NCBI GenBank assembly: GCA_021372695.1
Contig: JAJFTY010000170.1
Coordinates: 1-43,417 of the forward strand
Direction of reading: 5' to 3'
Length of the DNA stretch: 43,417 nt
DNA from: Deltaproteobacteria bacterium
Lineage (GTDB): Bacteria > Desulfobacterota > Syntrophia > Syntrophales > UBA5619
Made by a program: the position numbers and the translations under genes. The notes under the pieces were generated by a model, which did not search any database, was not told the DNA's origin, and saw nothing but the letters and a program-made list of their open reading frames with translations. Each line of letters starts with the position of its first letter. The stretch's first letter is position 1. Shown here in pieces: positions 40,173 through 43,417 of this stretch.

Positions 40173-40200
40173 ATTATAATCATTGCAGAGACATTGTCAA
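40173..40200 (-). promoter_or_regulatory. Consensus sigma-70 promoter driving the tRNA-Gln leader
   Basis: The minus strand has TTGACA (40200-40195), 16 bases, then TATAAT (40178-40173): both hexamers match consensus in all positions. The six bases after the -10 are GCGGCC, a GC-only discriminator as found at stringently controlled rRNA and tRNA promoters. Expected start of transcription is at about 40166. Confidence 0.85.
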
Positions 40201-40231
40201 TCAATAGTAAAAGGCGGTGACGTCTCAATTT

Positions 40232-40282
40232 GAGGTGCCGATGCCTCACTGGCGCTCACAAAGCTTTTTCGACCCCGCAACG
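40232..40282 (-). repeat. Dispersed 51-bp repeat, copy 2
   Basis: Reverse complement of 34162-34212, identical over 51 bases, with partial similarity to about 40215. It overlaps the 3' end of the PEP-CTERM gene and provides that gene's last codons (from VAGSKKLCERQ) and its stop codon, so the repeat appears to have landed in or replaced the gene's end. Confidence 0.85.
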
Positions 40283-41046
40283 GCAGCCAGATTCCGGGAT
40301 CTTCTCGTGATCACGGCCAGACCGGCGAGACCCAACCCGAGAAGGAGCAGCGTGTGAGGCTCCGGAACGGATGGGATGGAGGAAACTTTAATGACCATGT
40401 CGTTGTAATCCAGGTCGGAATTGCTCAGGTTCAGGTCTTCCATGCCGATCCAGTAGACCGAGTCAGCGGCCGAAAAGACGGCGAAATGATCGCCCTGACC
40501 TTCTGTAAACCAGGTCCCGACCACATTGCTTGCACTGCTTTTGCCTACGAAATAGAAGCCATAATTCGTCGATTGCGGTGTGAACGTGTAGGGCGGTGAG
40601 GAAGAGTTGGCCGAACCATCGAATATCAGATGCGTCACCCGGTTGTTTTGCGTGTCATAATCATACCAGCCGAACTGGTTGTAGCCCGCATTCCCGGCAA
40701 TCTCCAGTTTCAGGGCGGCGATGCTCCCGCGGCTGTTTTTCTGAAAGAAGAAGTCCCGGTCGGCGACCGTGCCGATTCCCAGGTAAGGCAGAGGAGATCC
40801 CGGGCCGCTGTAGGGCAGGTATTGAGTCGTGAAGGCGCCCGTGCCGGAAATGTAGTATCCGATGTTCTTTTGCGAGCCGTCCGCCGACGTGTGATCCCAG
40901 AAGGGGTTGCCGTCTTCGTTTACGGTCCATGTACTCTGCCAGCTTCCGCCGTCGTGGCTTACCAGAATGTCGGCGGATGTGCAGGGGACGATCAACAGCA
41001 TACTCGCTACGGCCAAGAACCATGCGCTCAGGAATTGTCTTTTCAT
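40246..41046 (-). CDS. PEP-CTERM-anchored exported protein (exosortase substrate)
   Basis: A 266-residue secreted protein. A signal peptide (KRQFLSAWFLAVASMLLIVP, cleaved near TSA-DIL) precedes a beta-rich body with ESDxN-type acidic loops (LNLSNSDLDYNDMVIKV). A C-terminal sorting signal VPEPHTLLLLGLGLAGLAVI plus basic TRRSRN matches PEP-CTERM. Exosortase would cut at the PEP motif and link the protein to the outer surface, often with exopolysaccharide; no exosortase gene is in the window. The body looks like a DUF4114-type surface domain. The twelve or so residues after RRSRN come from a dispersed repeat and are atypical for the motif, which normally ends at the basic cluster. Confidence 0.88.
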   Translation of the reverse strand: MKRQFLSAWFLAVASMLLIVPCTSADILVSHDGGSWQSTWTVNEDGNPFWDHTSADGSQKNIGYYISGTGAFTTQYLPYSGPGSPLPYLGIGTVADRDFFFQKNSRGSIAALKLEIAGNAGYNQFGWYDYDTQNNRVTHLIFDGSANSSSPPYTFTPQSTNYGFYFVGKSSASNVVGTWFTEGQGDHFAVFSAADSVYWIGMEDLNLSNSDLDYNDMVIKVSSIPSVPEPHTLLLLGLGLAGLAVITRRSRNLAAVAGSKKLCERQ

Positions 41047-41105
41047 AATGGGCCCGCCTTCCGTTCAGTGTATTTTACTTCTGAATCTTCGTGTGTTTCG
41101 GCCGC

Positions 41106-41150
41106 ATTATATCGCCGTCCTTCCTGAAGTCCATTGTACCTTGGTACCAT
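41106..41150 (-). promoter_or_regulatory. PEP-CTERM gene promoter with an upstream palindrome
   Basis: The minus strand has TGGACT (41133-41128), 16 bases, then TATAAT (41111-41106) and the discriminator GCGGCC, the same twelve bases TATAATGCGGCC as at the tRNA-Gln promoter. Just upstream of the -35 lies GTACC-TT-GGTAC (41136-41147), a likely activator or repressor site. Confidence 0.6.
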
Positions 41151-41179
41151 TTGCCGATTTTCTTGCGAAGGCCGTCCGG

Positions 41180-41455
41180 TCAGCCGGCAGCAAGCCTGTG
41201 CCCTTCTCCGACAAAGAACTTATATTCCGGCGATGAGGCATAGGGTATTGTCCCACGAAAACCCGTCAGGGCATTCGCGGGGGACACCAGAATAACCACC
41301 GAACAGGCGGGACACTGATAGTGGAGGTGACCGGAAAGTTGATTGCGGCCGAGATACCTGAAGGTTCGTCGATTCGGATCATCGGTCCTGCTGTTGTCTC
41401 TCCCCGTCATTCCCTTCCAGCCACAGTAGGTGCATTGAATTTCTCTTGGGATCAT
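41180..41455 (-). CDS. Small zinc-ribbon-like protein
   Basis: A 91-residue protein with two CxxC pairs, CTYCGWKG near the N-terminus and HYQCPACSVVILV about 40 residues later, the layout of a zinc ribbon. The segment between them is basic and polar (GRDNSRTDDPNRRTFRYLGR). No named family is recognised. ATG at 41455 has AAAGGA eight bases upstream; an ATG three codons earlier overlaps that site. It lies alone upstream of the PEP-CTERM gene on the same strand. Zinc binding is inferred from the cysteines. Confidence 0.6.
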   Translation of the reverse strand: MIPREIQCTYCGWKGMTGRDNSRTDDPNRRTFRYLGRNQLSGHLHYQCPACSVVILVSPANALTGFRGTIPYASSPEYKFFVGEGHRLAAG

Positions 41456-41815
41456 GGCGTCCATCCTTTCCTGTGTTTTTCTTTAGACATTGACTCTTCC
41501 GAGATGACTGGGAGATCTCTTAATACGGGCCGGGACAGATGACAATGAGCATCGGATGTCGGCCTAATGGTAGGGAATATCTACCATCCGATACGCACAG
41601 ACGGACCGCCAGGTTGATCTTCGCGGCCGAAAACAAAGGTGGTTGCTGGCCGCTCTTTTTTCTTGATGTTTCCCCCCATTGCGTGTAGCTTCTGCCATCA
41701 TTCGCTCCCCACTCCTTCACGTTTTCCATCAACACTCTTTCCATGGTCAAAGATCGGTGGGGCCGCGGATGCTCGCAGGGAGGGTTCAAATTTCGAGGAA
41801 GTCGGGGGAGAGAAT
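41456..41815. other. Intergenic region between the zinc-ribbon and SIMPL genes
   Basis: About 360 bases between two divergent genes. A minus frame at 41520-41789 is open, but its composition and starts are unconvincing. No clear terminator or consensus promoter was found. It presumably contains the divergent promoters of the two flanking genes. Confidence 0.4.
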
Positions 41816-42577
41816 ATGAAGAAAAATATCTGGGTGATCCTTATCCTCACCGTTTCTTTCGTGTTTGGGACTGCCTGCGGATCGCTCGCCCAACAGCCAA
41901 ACCCCACCCTGACGGTCTTCGGCCGGGGCGAGGTGTCGGTGGCGCCCGATATGGCCGTTGTGCGGTTGGGGGCCGTCGCCCAGGCCGACAGGGCTGATAC
42001 CGTCCAGAACCGGGTAAACGCCACCGCCAGGGAGATTCTGAAAAGAATCGGGGCGCTGGGCATTCCGGAGGAAAAGATCGCCACGTCCCAGTTGACCCTC
42101 TCGCCCGTTTACCGAAGCCGGTCCAAAGGCTCAGCTGAAGAGTCTTCTGAAACGGCGATCATCGGCTATCGGGCCGGGAACATCGTGAGGGTAACCGTCG
42201 ACGATCTGAAGATCCTCGGGAAGGTGGTCGATGCCGGCCTCTCCGCCGGCGCCAACCGGGTGGAGGGGATCTCCTTCGACCTGAAGGATGACGGCAAGAG
42301 CCGCCTTCGAGCGCTGGCCATTGCCACGCAGGATGCGCGGTCGAAGGCAGAGGGGATTGCCGGGGCGATGGGCGTGCAACTGGGCCGGGTGCGGAGCGTC
42401 TCGGAAGGGGGCGTGAACCTCGTGCGCCCGCAGATGGATGCCCTGACCGCCTACGCCGCACGGGAAGCGACTCCGATCCAGCCCGGGCAGCTCCAGATCG
42501 AAGCCTCTCTCACGGTGAGCTACGACATCGTGGAGCGGGCGCTCGCCCCCGCGAACCCCGGACAGGCCCCGCAATAG
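41816..42577 (+). CDS. SIMPL-domain (DUF541) periplasmic protein
   Basis: A 253-residue exported protein with a signal peptide (KKNIWVILILTVSFVFGTAC, cleaved near SLA-QQ). The SIMPL pattern follows: TLTVFGRGEVSVAPDMAVVR near the start, YRAGNIVRVTVDDLKILGKV and ISFDLKDDGKSRLRALAIAT in the middle. The family (YggE in E. coli) forms oligomeric periplasmic barrels and has been linked to oxidative-stress protection; the molecular role is unclear. ATG at 41816 has GGGGGAGAG upstream. The frame reaches further left without coding character. It is followed 211 bases later by the aldehyde oxidoreductase gene. Confidence 0.88.
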   Translation: MKKNIWVILILTVSFVFGTACGSLAQQPNPTLTVFGRGEVSVAPDMAVVRLGAVAQADRADTVQNRVNATAREILKRIGALGIPEEKIATSQLTLSPVYRSRSKGSAEESSETAIIGYRAGNIVRVTVDDLKILGKVVDAGLSAGANRVEGISFDLKDDGKSRLRALAIATQDARSKAEGIAGAMGVQLGRVRSVSEGGVNLVRPQMDALTAYAAREATPIQPGQLQIEASLTVSYDIVERALAPANPGQAPQ

Positions 42578-42614
42578 ACTCGCCGACTCTGGCTCGACTG
42601 ACAGCGGCCCTCTG

Positions 42615-42643
42615 ATCCGCAGGGAAACTCAGCCTGTGCGGAT
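42615..42643 (+). terminator. Hairpin after the SIMPL gene
   Basis: Seven-base arms ATCCGCA (42615-42621) and TGCGGAT (42637-42643) form a hairpin 37 bases past the stop. There is no U-tract, so it is at best a weak terminator. Confidence 0.35.
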
Positions 42644-42710
42644 ACCCGGCTCGTTCGTCCTTGAAACAACATCCTTTGACGATTTTTCAATGAGTCGCCG
42701 GATATTTCAT

Positions 42711-42740
42711 TTGACAAGAAAAACCTCTTCATTCTATGGA
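42711..42740 (+). promoter_or_regulatory. Probable promoter of the aldehyde oxidoreductase gene
   Basis: A consensus TTGACA (42711-42716) is followed after 18 bases by TATGGA (42735-42740), a weak -10. It lies about 50 bases before the ATG at 42789 in an AT-rich patch. Together with the hairpin upstream it suggests the gene is transcribed separately from the SIMPL gene. Confidence 0.5.
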
Positions 42741-42788
42741 AGCGGTCCACCAAATATTGCCGCTCGCGGCGCTTACGGAAAGGGAATC

Positions 42789-43417
42789 ATGAAGTTTTCA
42801 CAGACACCGCTCCACCGCGGATACACGAATCGGATTCTGACCATCGACCTCAAAAGCGGCGAGATCCAGGCCCCCGCGATCGACCCTCAGGTCCGGGACT
42901 ATTTCATCGGCGGCCGGGCGCTCGGGCTCTATCTCCTCCACAAAGAAGTGCGGAACGGAACAGGACCAGGCGATCCGGAAAATCCGCTGATCATCGCCCC
43001 GGGCCCGCTCGCCGGCATCCCGCAATTTCCGGGCACGAGCAAGTGCATGGCCATCTCCCTTTCGCCGCTCACGGGCATCCCGGGCGTCTCCAACTTCGGC
43101 GGCCATTTCGGCGCCTACCTCAAGTATGCCGGTTTTGACGCGCTCAGTGTCACCGGGAAATCCGACAGGAGCGTCATGATCGTCATCGACGCCTTCCGCG
43201 GGGAGGTCTATCTCACGGATGCGCCCGCGATCGACCGTGTCTTCGACCTGGAGCGGGAGATCATCGACCGCTTCCTCCGCGAGGGGCGCGACAGGAAGGA
43301 GATCGTCTTTCTGACAACGGGCGCCGGCGCAGCCCGGACGACCTTCGGCTGCATCAACAGCCATTACTTCGACCCGGCCAAACCGGTCGACGGCGCCAAG
43401 GGAATTTTCCGGACCAA
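42789..43417 (+). CDS. Aldehyde:ferredoxin oxidoreductase (tungstopterin), N-terminal part (cut by window edge)
   Basis: The first 209 codons are in the window and the frame is open to the right edge. The N-terminal AOR domain is plain: GYTNRILTIDLKSGEI, DYFIGGRALGLYLLHKEV, ENPLIIAPGPLAGIPQFPGT, then SLSPLTGIPGVSNFGGHFGA and LKYAGFDALSVTGKS, regions that contact the tungstopterin. These enzymes oxidise aldehydes to acids with ferredoxin, or run in reverse to reduce acids. The Fe-S ligands and C-terminal domains are outside the window, so the subtype (AOR, FOR, benzoyl-CoA reductase-associated BamB-like) is undecided. ATG at 42789 starts in the family's usual position, with GGAAAGGGA upstream. 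Confidence 0.88.
   Translation, partial: MKFSQTPLHRGYTNRILTIDLKSGEIQAPAIDPQVRDYFIGGRALGLYLLHKEVRNGTGPGDPENPLIIAPGPLAGIPQFPGTSKCMAISLSPLTGIPGVSNFGGHFGAYLKYAGFDALSVTGKSDRSVMIVIDAFRGEVYLTDAPAIDRVFDLEREIIDRFLREGRDRKEIVFLTTGAGAARTTFGCINSHYFDPAKPVDGAKGIFRT

Noticed and set aside
41520..41789. Minus frame of 89 codons upstream of the SIMPL gene
   Set aside because: Multiple weak starts, no domain, and likely overlaps promoter DNA of the divergent genes.

Overview
The window is about 43 kb of GC-rich bacterial chromosome. Its gene content fits a strictly anaerobic, probably syntrophic or sulfate-reducing Desulfobacterota (deltaproteobacterial) organism: a 2-oxoacid:ferredoxin oxidoreductase, a [4Fe-4S]-type 4-hydroxybutyryl-CoA dehydratase homologue, an aldehyde:ferredoxin oxidoreductase, a periplasmic tetraheme cytochrome, several Fe-S oxidoreductases, Liv- and Tct-type carboxylate uptake systems, and a PEP-CTERM protein. 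The lineage is inferred from gene content only.

Layout. 1-0.8 kb: start of a GntR regulator with a palindromic operator, then non-coding DNA. 0.8-3.6 kb: an MFS carrier and a zinc alcohol dehydrogenase. 3.7-29.6 kb: about 26 kb of genes all on the minus strand, headed by an IclR regulator. In transcription order these are iclR, a four-gene 2-oxoacid:ferredoxin oxidoreductase, a 4-hydroxybutyryl-CoA dehydratase-like enzyme, an uncharacterised cytosolic protein, tctC-tctB-tctA, an exported TIM-barrel protein, glcF, a fused glcD-glcE, livK-livH-(livM-livG fusion)-livF, a UxaA-type dehydratase, an exported paralogue of the uncharacterised protein, an MFS carrier, a tetraheme cytochrome and a LarA-like racemase. 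29.8-31.1 kb: a graveyard with a frameshifted tctB-like gene and a chimeric remnant of a corrinoid methyltransferase system. 31.2-33.8 kb: an SbmA/YddA-type ABC exporter and a DUF475 membrane protein. 33.85-34.27 kb: a repeat-rich non-coding island. 34.3-39.7 kb: a DUF1003 protein, a ferredoxin-type aldo/keto reductase, a cupin, an MFS carrier and an acyl-CoA ligase. 39.7-41 kb: tRNA-Gln(CUG) with an unusual leader, and a PEP-CTERM protein. 41.2-43.4 kb: a zinc-ribbon protein, a SIMPL-domain protein and the start of an aldehyde:ferredoxin oxidoreductase.

How the genes may work together (inference). The minus-strand cluster reads as a pathway for a 2-hydroxycarboxylate. Liv, Tct and MFS carriers would import it, the LarA-like protein would interconvert stereoisomers, and the UxaA-type enzyme or GlcDE/GlcF would dehydrate or oxidise it to a 2-oxoacid. 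The ferredoxin oxidoreductase would then make an acyl-CoA, which the AbfD-like enzyme could process further. The substrate cannot be named from sequence.

Most interesting observation. The tRNA-Gln(CUG) gene sits directly behind an intrinsic terminator. Between a consensus promoter and that terminator lies a 27-codon open frame with six Gln codons in eight, five of them CAG, the codon this tRNA reads. The RNA can fold into mutually exclusive hairpins laid out like a trp-type attenuator. This suggests a tRNA gene controlled by ribosome stalling on its own cognate codons.
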